A stretch of 38,168 nucleotides of DNA from CAVVIO01 sp963748095 (lineage in GTDB: Bacteria > Bacteroidota > Bacteroidia > Bacteroidales > UBA10428): positions 1 to 38,168 of the forward strand of contig CAVVIO010000058.1 in the NCBI GenBank assembly GCA_963748095.1, given 5' to 3'. The first letter of the stretch is position 1. The number at the start of each line of letters is the position of its first letter. Positions 1 to 9,916 of the stretch are shown here, piece by piece. A model generated the notes under the pieces. It did not search any database. It saw only the letters and a program-made list of their open reading frames with translations, and was not told the DNA's origin. The translations under genes were made by a program, and so were the position numbers.

Positions 1-166
1 TATCGCTCTAGATCAGGTAGGTAATAATCATAAATTATTTATTATATACAAAAATATCGATTTATTAACTAACTATTAGATACCACCGTAATTACTATTT
101 TTAAATTAATGTTTACATTTATAAATCAAATTTTTTCAAAATCTTGTATTTTAAAATAAAACACAT

Positions 167-1936
167 ATGAAAAGTTTCTTTAAATATCTGTTAGCCACAG
201 TTGTAGGCATTTTAATATCTGTATTACTATTAACGTTTGTATTTTTTGGTATTGTTGGGACAATCATCAGCAAACAGGAAAAACCTGTTCAGATTAAACC
301 TCATTCCATTTTAATGCTAAAACTCAATAAACCCATCCAGGACCGTAAACCGGTTTTTCCTTTCGGCGGGTTTAAATTTGGCATGTTACAACCCGAATCA
401 AAACTGGGATTGAATGATATCCTGAATAATATTCAGAAAGCAAAAGCTGACACGAATATTCGCGGGATCTATCTTGACCTGTCGATAGTTCCCGCAGGAA
501 TTGCCACCCTGGAAGAAATCAGGGATGCGCTTCTTGATTTTAAAAAGTCGGGTAAATTTATTCTGAGTTACAGTGATACCTATTTGCAGTCTACTTATTA
601 CCTGGCTTCAGCAGCTGATAAGGTATATCTTAATCCGGCAGGAAATTTCAGTTTTGTAGGACTCAGTTCACAGATCATGTTTTATAAAGGAGCTCTTGAG
701 AAACTTGGCCTGCAGCCGGAAATAATCCGACACGGGAAATTCAAAAGCGCTGTGGAACCATTGATGTTGGACAAAATGAGTGCTGCAAACCGTGAACAGA
801 TAAAAGCTTATGTAGGATCAATATGGGAAAAAATAGTACATGACATTTCCATTTCACGGCATATTTCCAAGAACGAACTAAACAAGCTGGCAAATAATCT
901 GAGCCTTAATACTGCCCAGTCGGCGGTAAATTATAAACTTGTTGATGCAACAAAATTTAAGGACCAGGTTTACGACGAACTTAAAACATTATCCGGAGTT
1001 GATAGTTCTGCCAGTTTGAAACTGGTAAAACTCAGTGCTTACAGTAAAGTTCCTGAGAAAAAAACATACAAAGGACTGGCACGAGATAAAATTGCCGTCA
1101 TCTATGCATCGGGAGATGTAGTGATGGGCGATGAAAAACAGAATAACATCGGATCGGAAGGTATTGCCGAAACCATTCGCAAAGCACGTAAAGATAAAAA
1201 TGTGAAAGCCATTGTATTCCGTGTTAATTCGGGGGGTGGGAGTGCACTGGCATCGGAGGTTATCTGGCGCGAACTCGATCTGGCAAAAAAAGTAAAACCG
1301 GTTATCGCTTCCTTCGGCGACGTAGCAGCTTCGGGAGGATATTTTATTGCATGTCCGGCTGATACTATCGTTGCAGAACCGACTACCATTACCGGTTCGA
1401 TCGGGGTATTCGGGGTATTGCTTAATTCCAAGGAATTTTTAAATAAAAAACTCGGCATTACTGTTGATGTTTACAAAACCAATGATTATTCCGATTTTGC
1501 CTCTGTCTTCAGACCCTTGAGCCCACTTGAAAAGCAATTTTTTCAGATCTCAATCGACACATTTTATGATACATTTATTTCGCATGTTGCAGAAGGCCGC
1601 GGTATGGGAAAATCCGCTGTTGACAGTATTGGTGAAGGAAGGGTCTGGAGTGGCATTAATGCTAAACAAATTGGCCTGATTGATGTTTTTGGCGGATTAA
1701 CCAAAGCCATTGAAATTGCCAAAGAAAAAGCAGGGCTCGAAAATTACAGGATTGAAGAATTGCCCGAACAGGTAGACCCATTTCAACAGATCATGAACCA
1801 GCTTTCGGAAGAAGTAAAAGTAAAAATATTGAGTAATGAATTAGGGAGTTCCTATAAATATTACAAATTCCTGAAAAATATCGAAAGTTACAACGGCATT
1901 CAGGCACGACTTCCTTATGAAATAAGTATTTACTGA
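167..1936 (+). CDS. sppA: Signal peptide peptidase SppA, 67K type
   Basis: Membrane-bound serine protease that degrades cleaved signal peptides. The 589-aa length fits the long (E. coli-type) duplicated SppA. The N-terminus has one hydrophobic anchor (about residues 8-30). The first peptidase-S49 half carries the GKFKSAVEP motif, whose Lys193 corresponds to the general-base lysine of E. coli SppA. The second half carries AASGGYFIA with the nucleophile Ser389, followed by TGSIGVFG. Both catalytic residues are therefore present. The ATG at 167 begins a normal membrane-anchor sequence and no better start is visible upstream. The gene stands alone and ends just before a strong terminator hairpin (1942-1986). 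Family assignment is firm; the role as a signal-peptide-degrading enzyme is taken from the family. Confidence 0.95.
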   Translation: MKSFFKYLLATVVGILISVLLLTFVFFGIVGTIISKQEKPVQIKPHSILMLKLNKPIQDRKPVFPFGGFKFGMLQPESKLGLNDILNNIQKAKADTNIRGIYLDLSIVPAGIATLEEIRDALLDFKKSGKFILSYSDTYLQSTYYLASAADKVYLNPAGNFSFVGLSSQIMFYKGALEKLGLQPEIIRHGKFKSAVEPLMLDKMSAANREQIKAYVGSIWEKIVHDISISRHISKNELNKLANNLSLNTAQSAVNYKLVDATKFKDQVYDELKTLSGVDSSASLKLVKLSAYSKVPEKKTYKGLARDKIAVIYASGDVVMGDEKQNNIGSEGIAETIRKARKDKNVKAIVFRVNSGGGSALASEVIWRELDLAKKVKPVIASFGDVAASGGYFIACPADTIVAEPTTITGSIGVFGVLLNSKEFLNKKLGITVDVYKTNDYSDFASVFRPLSPLEKQFFQISIDTFYDTFISHVAEGRGMGKSAVDSIGEGRVWSGINAKQIGLIDVFGGLTKAIEIAKEKAGLENYRIEELPEQVDPFQQIMNQLSEEVKVKILSNELGSSYKYYKFLKNIESYNGIQARLPYEISIY

Positions 1937-1941
1937 TTTTA

Positions 1942-1986
1942 TTAACCTGCCGGGAATCTGCAAAAATACCGGCAGGTTAATTTTTT
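1942..1986 (+). terminator. Rho-independent terminator after sppA
   Basis: Perfect 12-bp inverted repeat TTAACCTGCCGG (1942-1953) / CCGGCAGGTTAA (1969-1980), with a 15-nt loop and six T's directly after the stem. It begins six bases after the sppA stop codon and separates sppA from lpxK. Confidence 0.85.
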
Positions 1987-2109
1987 AATAGGTAATAAAA
2001 ATATCTTCAGCAAACAACGATTCCTTCAAATTCGTAAATTGAAACTATTGCATTCGTAATTCTGAGAGAATTTGGGTATATTTCTCAAAATTTAAAAACC
2101 GTATTTCTA

Positions 2110-3219
2110 ATGCCCCTTTTAAGAGCAAGAAAAAGTTTAGCTATCATCCTTTCTCCTCTTTCAATATTTTATGGAATAATTGTTACTATTCGCAATAAAT
2201 GTTTTGACTGGAAAATACTGAAATCAACCGAATTTGATATCCCTGTTATTTCGGTAGGAAATCTTACCACCGGTGGTACCGGAAAAACTCCGCACATCGA
2301 ATACCTGGTGAAGCTGCTGCACGATGATCATAATATTGCTGTATTAAGCAGGGGATACAGGAGAAAAACAAAAGAATTTATTTTAGCCACAACAAATTCT
2401 TCTACCAGTGAAATAGGGGACGAACCGAAACAACTGAAACAGAAATTTCACAAACTCTCAGTGGCTGTTGACAGAAACCGGGTTAATGGCATCATGAAGC
2501 TTAAAGAAAAAGTAAAAGGAATAAAAGCAGTTTTACTCGACGATGCCTTTCAGCACCGGTATGTCACTCCGGGCCTTTCCATTGTATTGATAAGTTATCA
2601 CAAACCGGTATTTAAGGACTATATTCTTCCATTTGGCAATCTTCGCGAAAGTCGCAATGGTATTCACCGGGCAGATATTGTTATTGTAACCAAAACTCCC
2701 GAATCATTCAAGCCAATTGAAAAACGGTTGTGGATGAAAAATCTCAAATTATATCCATACCAATTTCTTTATTTTACTAGTTATAAATACCACGATCCAC
2801 TACCTGTTTTTAAAGGAAAACATAAAAATCTGGAAGTGGAAATTCTTAAAAAGGAAAAAGCTGCATTCCTGGTAGTAACCGGAATTGCAAATCCGCTTCC
2901 GTTACACAACTGGCTGAAAAAAATTTCAAAAAAATTAACTATATTGTCATTCCCGGATCATCATACTTTTACAAAACAGGATATCCATACAATAAGCAAT
3001 AAATTTGATTCTATAAAAAACAAGTCAAAATATATTATAACAACAGAAAAAGATGCTACCCGTTTCAGGGAACTCAATCTGAAAAATGAAACCATCAGGG
3101 ATTATATGTACTATGTTCCGGTTGAAGTGGAGTTCCTATACAACGATGCGAAAAATTTCAATAAACAAATAAAAGATTATGTTGGGAAAAATAAAAGAAT
3201 CAATCGATTACATCTCTAA
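2110..3219 (+). CDS. lpxK: Tetraacyldisaccharide 4'-kinase (lipid A 4'-kinase)
   Basis: Phosphorylates the 4' position of the tetraacyldisaccharide 1-phosphate to give lipid IVA, a late step of lipid A synthesis at the inner membrane. The 369-aa protein has an N-terminal hydrophobic patch and the P-loop GNLTTGGTGKTP at about residues 50-61. It also has the family motif LDDAFQHR (usually DDGFQHR) near residue 145, then SRGYRRK and PFGNLRE motifs. Length is typical for Bacteroidota LpxK. Its last 41 nt overlap the start of the purine nucleoside phosphorylase gene in another frame, so the two are probably co-transcribed. Confidence 0.95.
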   Translation: MPLLRARKSLAIILSPLSIFYGIIVTIRNKCFDWKILKSTEFDIPVISVGNLTTGGTGKTPHIEYLVKLLHDDHNIAVLSRGYRRKTKEFILATTNSSTSEIGDEPKQLKQKFHKLSVAVDRNRVNGIMKLKEKVKGIKAVLLDDAFQHRYVTPGLSIVLISYHKPVFKDYILPFGNLRESRNGIHRADIVIVTKTPESFKPIEKRLWMKNLKLYPYQFLYFTSYKYHDPLPVFKGKHKNLEVEILKKEKAAFLVVTGIANPLPLHNWLKKISKKLTILSFPDHHTFTKQDIHTISNKFDSIKNKSKYIITTEKDATRFRELNLKNETIRDYMYYVPVEVEFLYNDAKNFNKQIKDYVGKNKRINRLHL

Positions 3220-3989
3220 TAAAACCGATATTAAACCGGCTGTTGGAATAATATTGGGAACCGGCCTGGGGGAACTTGCCAATGAAGTAAAAATCAGTTG
3301 TTCGATTAATTATTCAGATATTCCCTCATTTTGCACATTCCACGGTTGAAGGACACGATGGAAAACTGATCATCGGTGAATTGGGAGGAAAGCAGGTAGT
3401 GGTAATGAAAGGACGTTTCCATTACTACGAAGGATATTCGATGGAAGAGGTTACTTATCCTGTGCGCGTAATGAAATACATGGGAATTAAAAGTTTATTT
3501 GTGTCCAATGCCTGCGGGGGCATGAATCCCGATTTTAGTATTGGAGACATTATGGTAATTACCGACCATATAAACCTGATGCCCAACCCGCTTATCGGGA
3601 AACATGACGAAGAATTTGGCGCCCGTTTTCCAGATATGAGCAAAGCTTATGATAAAAAATTGATTGAACTGGCGGATAATATTGCAGCGGCAAACGGAAT
3701 TAAACTACAGAAAGGCTGTTACGTTGGAGTTACTGGTCCTACCCTGGAAACTCCCAAAGAATACCAGTATTTCAGGATAATTGGCGGCGATGTGGTAGGA
3801 ATGTCCACAGTTCCCGAAGTTATTGTCGCCAACCAGATGGGAATTCCCTGTTTTGCAGTTTCAGTTATTACCGATCTGGGCGTACCCGGGAAAATTAAAG
3901 AAGTGACACACGAAGAAGTTCAGCTGGAAGCACATAAAGCTGAGCCAAAACTGGCCCTTCTGGTAAAAAATATCATTCATTCTTTATAA
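3179..3989 (+). CDS. punA: Purine-nucleoside phosphorylase, interrupted by one +1 frameshift
   Basis: Cleaves purine nucleosides with phosphate to free base and (deoxy)ribose-1-phosphate. From ATG 3179, inside the end of lpxK, the reading frame gives a PNP N-terminus with GIILGTGLGELA, then stops at a TGA near 3347. Dropping one T from the TTTT run at 3329-3332 restores SFAHSTVEGHDGKL and continues into GRFHYYEGYSM, SNACGGMNP and GPTLETPKEYQYF. It then runs through VVGMSTVPE to the stop at 3989. The corrected protein is 269 aa, the normal size of trimeric PNPs. Without correction only a 202-aa fragment from 3381 is open, lacking the phosphate-binding N-terminus. I think the extra T is more likely a sequence error than a true lesion. 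Confidence 0.88.
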
Positions 3990-3996
3990 TAAATTG

Positions 3997-4004
3997 TAGT
4001 TTTG
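3997..4004 (+). promoter_or_regulatory. Possible -7 box (TAGTTTTG) for the MFS gene
   Basis: TAGTTTTG matches the Bacteroidota -7 consensus TAnnTTTG exactly and lies 31 nt before the preferred ATG at 4036, just after the punA stop. I see no TTG at the expected -33 position, so the call is weak. Confidence 0.35.
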
Positions 4005-4035
4005 CAATTCTTTTTTGATTTGCAAAATCGTTCCC

Positions 4036-5205
4036 ATGAAGAAAAGTAATAAGTTCCAGACCTTAAATGTGTCGTTGTTATCCATTGCACATCACATTCA
4101 CGACATATATACATCATTCCTAGCTCCCATAGAGCTGGTACTTCATGACAAATTGGGTATCAATCATACCCTGTTTGGTTTATTATCAGTTATTCAGCGT
4201 ATTCCCTCATTACTGAATCCTTTTATCGGTATTATTGCCGAAAAAATCAAAATCAGGTATTTTGTCATTTTTGCACCGTCTATCACAGCGGTTTCTATGA
4301 GCCTGATAGGGGTTGCTCCCGGGTATACATTTCTGGCTATATTGATTTTCATTTCCGGATTCAGCTCGGTATTGTTCCATGTGCCCACGCCGGTGATGAT
4401 CAAACACATAGCCGGAGGAAAAACCGGCCAGGGAATGAGCTTTTACATGCTGGGCGGAGAACTGGCACGTACCCTGGGACCTATCGTGATAACCGGGGCT
4501 ATCGATCTCTGGGGTTTCGGCGGCATCTTTCGTTTGATGCCAATGGGACTGGTGGCATCTGCTATTTTATTCATCCGTTTTCGAAAGCTTGACATACGTA
4601 AGGATTTTGATCAGCAGGAAAAGGCCGATGGGTATAAAAAAACATTCCGGAAATTTCTTCCTGTATTTTTAACCATCGCAGGAATAACCTTTTCGCGCGG
4701 AGCTATGAAAGCATCGCTGACACTCTATCTGAAAGGATACCTTGAACTAACGGGGACCAGCACCTGGATAGCTGCTATTGCCTTGTCGACTGTATACCTG
4801 TCGGGGGCAATTGGTACGTTTTTCTCGGGCACCCTTTCCGATAGGTTCGGTAGAAAAAATACCCTGGTGTTTATTTCGGTTATTTCCCCGTTTCTGATGT
4901 GGGCATTTATATTTCTGCACGGGGTAGCTATCTTTCCTATTCTGATATTGATGGGATTTTTTCTGCTGGCGCCCACACCGGTAATGCTTGCCACCATTCA
5001 GGAACTCAAAACAGATCACCTGCCATTTGTTAATGGTATTTACATGACCAGCAATTTTCTGATCAGCTCCATTATGACCGTTGTTGTCGGCTTTGGATTC
5101 GATAAACTGGGTTATGAATTGACATTTAAAATTGCTGCATTAATGGCTTTTCTGGCCATTCCATTTGCGCTTAAAATTGAGGATATAAAAAAGGAAGTTA
5201 ACTAA
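4036..5205 (+). CDS. MFS transporter, fosmidomycin-resistance (Fsr)-like
   Basis: Twelve-helix major facilitator superfamily exporter of about 389 aa. The open frame extends up to a TTG at 4015, but the ATG at 4036 (MKKSNKF) is the better start because a charged N-terminus then leads straight into the first helix. The HHIHDIYTSFLAP stretch in helix 1 and the FHVPTPVMIKH stretch resemble the Fsr subgroup, which exports small drugs such as fosmidomycin. The loop GTLSDRFGRKNT is the canonical MFS loop (GxLaDrxGrkx), here in the second half of the protein. The family is clear; the substrate is not visible in the sequence. It lies 46 nt after punA, possibly with its own promoter. Confidence 0.85.
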   Translation: MKKSNKFQTLNVSLLSIAHHIHDIYTSFLAPIELVLHDKLGINHTLFGLLSVIQRIPSLLNPFIGIIAEKIKIRYFVIFAPSITAVSMSLIGVAPGYTFLAILIFISGFSSVLFHVPTPVMIKHIAGGKTGQGMSFYMLGGELARTLGPIVITGAIDLWGFGGIFRLMPMGLVASAILFIRFRKLDIRKDFDQQEKADGYKKTFRKFLPVFLTIAGITFSRGAMKASLTLYLKGYLELTGTSTWIAAIALSTVYLSGAIGTFFSGTLSDRFGRKNTLVFISVISPFLMWAFIFLHGVAIFPILILMGFFLLAPTPVMLATIQELKTDHLPFVNGIYMTSNFLISSIMTVVVGFGFDKLGYELTFKIAALMAFLAIPFALKIEDIKKEVN

Positions 5206-5239
5206 CCTGTAGAAAACGAAATTAAAAATACAATCAAAA

Positions 5240-6154
5240 ATGTTCTTAGAAAATGTAAACAAAGGCCGCAACCAATTCTGGAGATACCTGGCGGGTATTT
5301 TTATAATTGTCGCCATTTATTTTATAGCCAGTCTTCCGGCAGGAATACTGATGTCATTAGCAGTGTTAAATGGCGCCGATCTGTCACAATTTCAGAATAA
5401 TTTCGATTTTTCTGCATTGGGGATCAATACAAATATAGGATTGATCGTTTTATTACTTCCTTCAATAGCCAGCTTTTTCGGGATGATGCTGGTTGCAAGA
5501 CTTCACAACCGCTCCTTCCTTTCACTCCTCACAGCATACAAAAAAATACGGTGGCGTAGAATGTTTTTTGGAGCATCGATATGGCTATTATTATTAATTA
5601 TTGCCGAATTTGTCGCCTACTTTATGGAACCGGGAAATTATGAATTGAATTTCAACCTGAAATTATTTATCCCGCTTGTATTTATTTCATTGCTGATGAT
5701 CCCGTTGCAGGCAGCTTCCGAAGAAATCCTGTTCCGGGGTTACCTGATGCAGGGATTTGCGAAACTGGCCCTTTACCGTTGGATACCTTTGATTACTACT
5801 GCCATATTATTCGGACTGATGCACAGTTTTAATCCGGAAGTAAAAGAATATGGTGCCGGACTTACCATGCCCTATTACATCGGTTTTGGACTACTGATGG
5901 GAATAATTGCCATTATGGACGACGGGCTGGAAATCCCATTAGGTATTCATGCTATCAATAACATCTACGGGGCATTGTTCATTACTTTCTCAGGTTCAGC
6001 TTTGCAAACAGCAGCTGTTTTCAGGCTTAAACATTACGATGCTTCACTGATGCTGATCATGTGGGTTGTTATTTCAATCCTTTTCCTTATAATTATTGCT
6101 AATAAATTTGGCTGGAAGGGGTGGGTGAAGATTTTCAGGAAAATCGAATCATAG
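5240..6154 (+). CDS. CPBP family intramembrane metalloprotease (Abi/Rce1-like)
   Basis: Polytopic membrane protein of 304 aa with about eight hydrophobic segments. It carries all three CPBP (ABI) motifs: EEILFRG at 161-167 (Glu161-Glu162), a conserved His195 in GLMHSFN, and His237 in GIHAINN. These residues form the active site of the Rce1-type glutamic/metal endopeptidase family. Bacterial members have been linked to peptide maturation, bacteriocin immunity and membrane protein processing, but no substrate is evident here. It follows the MFS gene by 34 nt on the same strand and converges with yifB, 24 nt away. Confidence 0.88.
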   Translation: MFLENVNKGRNQFWRYLAGIFIIVAIYFIASLPAGILMSLAVLNGADLSQFQNNFDFSALGINTNIGLIVLLLPSIASFFGMMLVARLHNRSFLSLLTAYKKIRWRRMFFGASIWLLLLIIAEFVAYFMEPGNYELNFNLKLFIPLVFISLLMIPLQAASEEILFRGYLMQGFAKLALYRWIPLITTAILFGLMHSFNPEVKEYGAGLTMPYYIGFGLLMGIIAIMDDGLEIPLGIHAINNIYGALFITFSGSALQTAAVFRLKHYDASLMLIMWVVISILFLIIIANKFGWKGWVKIFRKIES

Positions 6155-6178
6155 CAGTCTTAACCTATCTTTTCATTA

Positions 6179-7717
6179 CTACCCTCCCCACCCCTCGCGG
6201 TCGAGACTTCGGTACTGAATAGCTTCAGCCAGGTGTTCGGGCCGGATGTCCGGCACTCCTTCCAGGTCGGCAATGGTACGCGATACTTTCAGTATCCGGT
6301 CGTATGCCCTTGCGGAAAGTCCCAGTTTCTCCATGGCATTTTTCAGCAGGGTTTGTCCGGTTGAGTCGGTCTGGCAGTACTCACGCTGTAGATTGGAATT
6401 GATCTGGGCGTTACAGTGAATACCTGTATACTCTTTGTATCTTTCTTCCTGAATATTTCGGGCTTTTATTACCCTGTTTCTTACGGTCTCACTGCTTTCA
6501 CCATTTCTTTGCTCCGACAGTTTTTCAAAAGGCACCGGAACCACTTCGATATGTATATCGATACGATCGAGCAGCGGACCTGATATTTTATTCAGGTATT
6601 TCTGAACCACGCCGGGGGTACATACACATTCCTTTTCGGGATGATTGTAAAAACCGCAGGGACATGGATTCATGGAAGCCACCAGCATGAAACTGGCAGG
6701 ATACTCCACACTGAATTTCGACCGGGATATGGTGATCTTACGGTCTTCAAGCGGCTGACGCATTACTTCCAGCACGGTACGTTTAAATTCAGGCAGTTCA
6801 TCGAGGAACAACACGCCGTTATGAGCCAGTGAAATCTCACCGGGCTGCGGAAATGAGCCCCCACCGACCAGGGCAACATCTGAAATTGTATGGTGAGGCG
6901 ACCGGAAGGGACGGCTGGTCATCAATGACTTGTTTTTGTCAATTTTCCCGGCTACCGAATGTATTTTTGTAGTTTCAAGAGCTTCATAAAGTGTGAGCGG
7001 CGGAATGATCGTATACAGCCGTTTGGCCAGCATCGTCTTTCCGGCACCGGGCGGACCTATCATAATAATATTATGCCCCCCTGCAGCAGCGATCTCCAGC
7101 GCCCGTTTCACATTTTCCTGCCCTTTTACATCTCCAAAATCAACCTCATGTTTATTAATATTTTCAAAAAATTCTTTCCGGGTATCTACTTCAGTTGGTA
7201 TAAGATCTGCAGTACCGTTAAAAAAATCGATCACCTGCCGGATATTATCCACCCCGTAAACTTTGATATCATCAACTACCCCTGCTTCACGGGCATTTGC
7301 CGAAGGAAGGATAAGACCTTTAAAGCCATTTTTCTGTGCCTCAATGGCAATGGGCAGCACTCCTTTTATGGGATGAAGGCTACCGTCGAGGGACAATTCA
7401 CCCATTATGACATATTCATCCAGTCCCTCAAAGTCTATCTGTTCCGAAGCTGCCAATATGCCAATAGCCATAGGAAGATCGTAAGCCGAACCTTCTTTTC
7501 GGATATCCGCCGGCGCCATGTTGACAATCACTTTTTTGCCGGGCATTTTATACCCGTTGGTGCGTAAAGCCGAATCGATACGCTGCTGACTTTCTTTCAC
7601 GGCATTATCCGGAAGTCCAACCAGGTAAAATTTAATGCCCTGACTTACATTAACTTCTATTGTTATAATTTCCGCGTTAATTCCATAAACGGCACTGCCA
7701 AACGTTTTAACAAGCAT
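6179..7717 (-). CDS. YifB/ComM-family Mg-chelatase-like AAA+ ATPase
   Basis: A 512-aa protein with the standard three-part YifB layout. An N-terminal Lon-protease-like fold domain (about 1-170, with GLPDNAVKESQQR and PADIRKEGSAYDLP) is followed by an AAA+ core. The core has Walker A GPPGAGKT at 221-228, SFRSPHH-like RPFRSPHHTIS, and Walker B GVLFLDELPEF. A C-terminal ComM-type domain (CPCG...C cysteines, then LSARAYDRILKVSRTIADL) completes it. In proteobacteria ComM is a helicase promoting branch migration during natural transformation; that role is inferred here. It is the last gene of a run (gmhA, lipoprotein, DUF5723 protein, yifB) and starts 18 nt after the preceding stop codon. Confidence 0.93.
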   Translation of the reverse strand: MLVKTFGSAVYGINAEIITIEVNVSQGIKFYLVGLPDNAVKESQQRIDSALRTNGYKMPGKKVIVNMAPADIRKEGSAYDLPMAIGILAASEQIDFEGLDEYVIMGELSLDGSLHPIKGVLPIAIEAQKNGFKGLILPSANAREAGVVDDIKVYGVDNIRQVIDFFNGTADLIPTEVDTRKEFFENINKHEVDFGDVKGQENVKRALEIAAAGGHNIIMIGPPGAGKTMLAKRLYTIIPPLTLYEALETTKIHSVAGKIDKNKSLMTSRPFRSPHHTISDVALVGGGSFPQPGEISLAHNGVLFLDELPEFKRTVLEVMRQPLEDRKITISRSKFSVEYPASFMLVASMNPCPCGFYNHPEKECVCTPGVVQKYLNKISGPLLDRIDIHIEVVPVPFEKLSEQRNGESSETVRNRVIKARNIQEERYKEYTGIHCNAQINSNLQREYCQTDSTGQTLLKNAMEKLGLSARAYDRILKVSRTIADLEGVPDIRPEHLAEAIQYRSLDREGWGG

Positions 7718-7735
7718 TTTAAAGAAATTTTGTTA

Positions 7736-9175
7736 TTATTTATGTAATAACTGTTTTATCCTTTCCCGACGATGTTCTTCCTCATTAATCCAAAAACACC
7801 CGGAACCTTTGCTTTTTTCCTTAACCTTGCATCCAAAGATCAGGTTAAACCCGAAACGCAAGTTAATATTTCTTGTCGATAGTGGCCAAATGAATCCGGG
7901 AATATTATCCGTTACCATATAAAATTGTACAGGTGAACGGCCAATTGCCACTCCTGCACCAACATTATTCAGACTCCTGTTAATATATGAATAACTGATA
8001 CTGGCATCCAAATATTTATTTACAGACGCATTAGCAGATACTGTAAGAGCAGAATTTATTTTATTGTAATAGATGATACCGGAATACAACATTCCGATAT
8101 TCAACCGGTTATTGATTTCATAGGTACCCCCCAGGTATACACGCGGAGGCAAAAACAGAGTATAGGAATTATGTGTAAGGTTAAAATGAAAAGCATTGTT
8201 GAATGAATTCAGTAAACCCTGCAAATAATTACCATTCAAAAGTGAATCGGCAGGTATGCCGGTATAAAAAAGCTGTCCGTTTTGCAGATAATTGTTCTGG
8301 TTGGATCGCCAGCGGATAAATCCCAGATCGAGGATACTGCCTGACAGCGTTACCCGGTCATTATACTCATATATAAATCCCGCATCAACTGCCAGTCCCC
8401 AGTTTTTCCGGTTGAAGATCAACTGACTTAATGAAACCGCATCGTTGTAAGCAACATCCGTAATTCTTCCCTGGGCATTTGTTGTAATATTCAGCGGTAA
8501 AGATGTGTTAACGCTGAGATCGCTGTTAAACAGTAAATTGAATGTATTTGCATCCGTGAAAAGACTGCTGTTCGATTTTTTGGTAGTGGCATTCAATTTC
8601 CCGAATAATAATTTTCCTTTGATCCCAAAAGTTTTATTATCACCGGCCTGATGAGAATATCCAAGGGCATATTCGCGATAATGATTCAGTAATACGCCCG
8701 TTCCGCTCAAATCGGCATTCCTGCCCTCGAATGGACTGTTACCTTTCCAGATAAGTGTTACCAGGTCCTTTGGATAACTGGCTGCTATATTGTTTTTTTC
8801 TATTACCGAAAAAGTAAAATAATTATAATACCTGCGATAACCCAGGGCAAGAATGGTCGACTGTAATTCCGTACTGATGTAATTTACTCTCGAAAGTCTT
8901 TTTACCACGTTATTGATATCCGCTGTGTAATAGTCTGTGCCTGGAACTTTAGTAAACAACTGTTTATAAGAGAATCCGGTATTACCGTAATTAAAATGCA
9001 CCGATGATATTACAGGTAATCCGATAAAGTAACGACATGAGTTCTGAATGGCCGGATTTATAAAATTCGATTCGGGAACATTATGCATAAAAAACAGGAC
9101 ATTATTTTGCTGACCCGACGAAAATAATGGAATCAATAGAAAAATCAGAAAAAAAGTAAATTTCCGGTTTATCAT
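7736..9175 (-). CDS. DUF5723-like outer-membrane beta-barrel protein
   Basis: A 479-aa protein with a clear signal peptide (MINRKFTFFLIFLLIPLFSSGQ). The mature start, NNVLFFMHNVPESNFINPAIQ, resembles the first region of DUF5723 proteins of Bacteroidota. The rest alternates short amphipathic strands with Tyr/Phe/Asn-rich turns, as expected of an outer-membrane barrel; phrases such as YSHQAGDNKTFGIKGKLLFGKL and GVAIGRSPVQFYMVTDNIPG fit the PorV/PorP-like superfamily. No enzymatic motif is present. It lies 14 nt after a lipoprotein gene, so the two may act as a pair at the outer membrane (inference). The DUF assignment is from memory of family features. Confidence 0.72.
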   Translation of the reverse strand: MINRKFTFFLIFLLIPLFSSGQQNNVLFFMHNVPESNFINPAIQNSCRYFIGLPVISSVHFNYGNTGFSYKQLFTKVPGTDYYTADINNVVKRLSRVNYISTELQSTILALGYRRYYNYFTFSVIEKNNIAASYPKDLVTLIWKGNSPFEGRNADLSGTGVLLNHYREYALGYSHQAGDNKTFGIKGKLLFGKLNATTKKSNSSLFTDANTFNLLFNSDLSVNTSLPLNITTNAQGRITDVAYNDAVSLSQLIFNRKNWGLAVDAGFIYEYNDRVTLSGSILDLGFIRWRSNQNNYLQNGQLFYTGIPADSLLNGNYLQGLLNSFNNAFHFNLTHNSYTLFLPPRVYLGGTYEINNRLNIGMLYSGIIYYNKINSALTVSANASVNKYLDASISYSYINRSLNNVGAGVAIGRSPVQFYMVTDNIPGFIWPLSTRNINLRFGFNLIFGCKVKEKSKGSGCFWINEEEHRRERIKQLLHK

Positions 9176-9189
9176 ATACCAACTGAAGG

Positions 9190-9861
9190 TTATTTATTTC
9201 CGGTTTGAACATCTAATCCCGCTCTTAATCCGATCTGCACGGAAATCCTGTATCCGGGATAAAATTTTACAGTATCTATATCCTGCCTTGTGGTATAAAC
9301 ACCTCCTTTGACAATCAGATAGTTAACAGCGCCAAGTTCGTTGAGTTGCCGGTTATTTAATTCCACATCGTACTGTCCTCGATTAGAGCTGGTTACTTTT
9401 CCATTCGCATTGATTTCTGCCGGAGGTATTATCAATGGCCCATCGGTAAACAGCGAATCAAAAGGCGACTGTGTAATATCGGCAAAATAAACCTGGAGTA
9501 CAGCTTCTGTCGGAAACCCGTTATCGACATTTAACCTGAACATGGCATAACTCAACTGGTTTATCCATGATCCCAGACTGCTGAAATCGTATTGTACCCC
9601 TTCGTTAAAGGTTATAATTTTACTGTAATTTGGAAGTAGTGAATCGTTGTAATACACATAATCGGGATATCCCGGGATGACTGTATCAATATTTTCGAAA
9701 TAGTCATTTATTGAAAAAGATGCTGTAGTGATCGGAATCGAAAAGGTAGGTTGATACCGGACATTATCAGAGATATTAGTCACGCTTTTTTTCACGCATG
9801 ACGCCAACATCATAAAAATTGAAAAAAGAAAAACAATAAGAAAGATGAATTCTTTTTTCAT
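9190..9861 (-). CDS. Putative lipoprotein, unknown function
   Basis: A 223-aa protein with a lipoprotein signal peptide: a positively charged start, a hydrophobic core and the lipobox LASC, with acylated Cys22. After the Cys come KKS rather than the acidic surface-export signal known from some Bacteroidota. The mature part is rich in short beta-type stretches and has no motif I recognise. It ends 14 nt before the DUF5723 barrel gene on the same strand and starts 55 nt after gmhA ends, which suggests one transcript. A structural or assembly partner of the neighbouring barrel is plausible but only inferred. Confidence 0.75.
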   Translation of the reverse strand: MKKEFIFLIVFLFSIFMMLASCVKKSVTNISDNVRYQPTFSIPITTASFSINDYFENIDTVIPGYPDYVYYNDSLLPNYSKIITFNEGVQYDFSSLGSWINQLSYAMFRLNVDNGFPTEAVLQVYFADITQSPFDSLFTDGPLIIPPAEINANGKVTSSNRGQYDVELNNRQLNELGAVNYLIVKGGVYTTRQDIDTVKFYPGYRISVQIGLRAGLDVQTGNK

Positions 9862-9916
9862 AGGTGTTTGTTTTAGGTTTAATTATCACTCTTCACAGAT
9901 TCGGGGAACTCCCGGA

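Noticed and set aside
1..166. A gene or RNA at the left edge
   Set aside because: The sequence is AT-rich with no start codon followed by a meaningful frame, no tRNA-like arm and no hairpin terminator. I see only the upstream region of sppA.
6959..7567. 202-codon + strand open frame opposite yifB
   Set aside because: It lies wholly within the - strand yifB gene, which has strong motifs. The + frame gives a sequence without recognisable features.
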